Assembly: GCA_947650365.1 (NCBI GenBank)
Contig: OX393551.1
Location: 2,686,001-2,750,000 of the forward strand
DNA length: 64,000 nt
Direction of reading: 5' to 3'
Source: Chamaelirium japonicum
Lineage: Eukaryota > Streptophyta > Magnoliopsida > Liliales > Melanthiaceae
The notes beneath the pieces are model-generated. The model made no database searches. It saw only the letters and a program-made list of their open reading frames with translations, and was not told the DNA's origin. A program made the position numbers and the translations under genes. The number at the start of each line of letters is the position of its first letter. Positions within the stretch are counted from its first letter, which is position 1. Of the stretch, positions 63,585 to 64,000 are shown one piece after another.

Positions 63585-64000
63585 GTATCCATTCTAATTC
63601 ATTCGTACGATCCATTCTAATTCATTCGTACAATCCATTCTAATTTATTCGCACGATCCATTCGCATTCACTCAAACGATCCATTCTAATTTATTCATAT
63701 GATCCATTCTAATTCATTCGCACGAATGAATCCATTCTAATTCATTCGCACGATCCATCTAATTCATTCATACGATCCATTCTATTTCATTCGTACGATC
63801 CATTCTTACTCATTCGTACGATCCATTCTAATTCATTTGCACGTTGGTATCCATTCTAATTCATTCGTACTATCTATTCTAATTCCTTCTTACGATCCAT
63901 TCTAGTTCCTTCGTACGGATGAGTAAGAATGGATAGTACGAATGAATTATAATGGATCGTACGAATGAATTAGCATTGATCGTGCTAATGAATTAGAATG
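63585..64000. repeat. F block, then R to window edge
   Basis: F 63585-63920 with M2 (63658) and a mutated M1 (GCACGTTGGTATCC, 63839). R resumes at TTCGTACGGATGAG and runs off the window, so the array continues past this edge; the first base of the window is also inside a monomer. Confidence 0.87.

Larger units (their letters stand above)
1..64000. repeat. 23-bp satellite array filling the window
   Basis: Every line resolves into a 23-bp monomer: CCATTC, TAATTCAT, the palindrome TCGTACGA, then T (F orientation), or its reverse complement (R). Consensus GC is 8/23. The F strand is pyrimidine-rich (15/23; 6 C against 2 G), so skew flips at each orientation switch. Two CpGs per monomer are carried in the core. 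Main length variants are 28 bp (ACATT inserted after GGAT on the R strand) and 15 bp (core deleted). Common substitutions are CGTACG to CGCACG, CATACG, CGTATG or CGTACA, and TAATTC to TATTTC, TTACTC or TAATCC. No promoter, gene or unique spacer was seen. The family name and species are unrecognised; a eukaryotic heterochromatic satellite is inferred. Confidence 0.97.

Noticed and set aside
1-64000. Open reading frames of 60-95 codons (for example 20765-21052 minus, 56080-56319 minus, 59463-59702 plus) as genes
   Set aside because: All are translations of the satellite with a 23-residue period. They start at mutated cores and end at the built-in TAA. None has a domain, a ribosome-binding or splice context, or composition different from its surroundings.
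1-64000. CRISPR array
   Set aside because: The repeat length (23 bp) is in the CRISPR range, but there are no unique spacers: monomers abut directly, both orientations are mixed, and no cas gene is present.
1-64000. Plasmid iterons or replication origin
   Set aside because: Iterons of about 20 bp come in small clusters beside a rep gene. Here thousands of copies fill 64 kb with no gene, which fits satellite DNA.
1-64000. Human satellite 2/3 (HSATII/III)
   Set aside because: GAATG/CATTC boxes and a 23-26 bp period are similar, but those families lack the TCGTACGA core and the TAATTC box. I treat the likeness as convergent or unproven.
1-64000. Telomeric repeat or CENP-B box
   Set aside because: No TTAGGG, TTTAGGG or TTAGG runs were seen. 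No match to the CENP-B box pattern was found; the closest region, the TTCG of the core, lacks the following CGGG.
1-64000. Orientation switches as foldback-read or assembly artefacts
   Set aside because: Artefacts would give exact mirror images around each switch. Here the two sides of each switch carry different variant orders, and the same switches recur inside collinear segmental duplications. Mis-collapse of copy number is still possible.
1-64000. Homeodomain (TAATT) or heat-shock-factor site clusters
   Set aside because: A TAATT box occurs about once per monomer by construction, and GAA/TTC pairs at turns have the wrong spacing for a typical heat-shock element. Binding cannot be argued from sequence alone.

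Overview
The whole 64 kb is one satellite DNA. From the first base to the last, every stretch I read is a variant of a single 23-bp monomer, so about 2,700-2,800 monomers are present. I found no unique sequence, no credible gene, no RNA gene, no transposon and no CRISPR array. On the strand I call F, the monomer reads CCATTC, then TAATTCAT, then the 8-base palindrome TCGTACGA, then T. On the R strand the same unit reads as GAATGG/GAATGA/ATTAG boxes around the same palindrome. In the features, strand '+' means F orientation and '-' means R. Block edges are good to about 15 bp. All counts are hand tallies.

The array suggests a nuclear eukaryotic heterochromatin block, such as pericentromeric, subtelomeric or sex/B-chromosome DNA. 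The reasons are its size, its lack of genes, layered higher-order repeats and CpG-transition-type variation. The GAATG/ATTCC-like pentamer flavour recalls vertebrate simple satellites such as human satellite 2/3. However, the invariant TCGTACGA core is not part of those families, and I do not recognise the species or a named family.

Layout. The array is a mosaic of about 64 F blocks and about as many R blocks, from about 20 bp to about 2.6 kb long, with close to equal total F and R (near 31 kb and 33 kb). The largest R blocks are 5746-8375, 38421-40525 (with a 20-bp F scrap), 44850-47005, 50815-53105 and 54955-56735. The largest F blocks are 19135-20437, 21010-22478, 33680-35515, 36130-38030, 43570-44845, 56745-58600 and 58900-60580. 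The finest mosaics are 1126-5745, 14306-15665, 28438-30615 and 41571-43570.

Three levels of order sit on top of the monomer. (1) Length variants: 23 bp (standard), 28 bp (+ACATT) and 15 bp (exact loss of the 8-bp core), with rarer 10, 19, 21 and 24 bp forms. (2) Higher-order tandem repeats whose periods I can write as sums of these lengths: 115, 138, 166, 240, 264 and 342 bp, plus a 982-bp composite. (3) Dispersed modules and segmental duplications in both orientations over tens of kilobases. Most strikingly, about five in six R-to-F orientation switches use one of only three junction sequences (J1, J2, J3), while F-to-R switches are heterogeneous and often fall in the palindromic core.

No genes act together here. 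The only open reading frames are by-products of the repeat: 23 bp cycles through all three frames, giving a 23-codon peptide period with a built-in stop.
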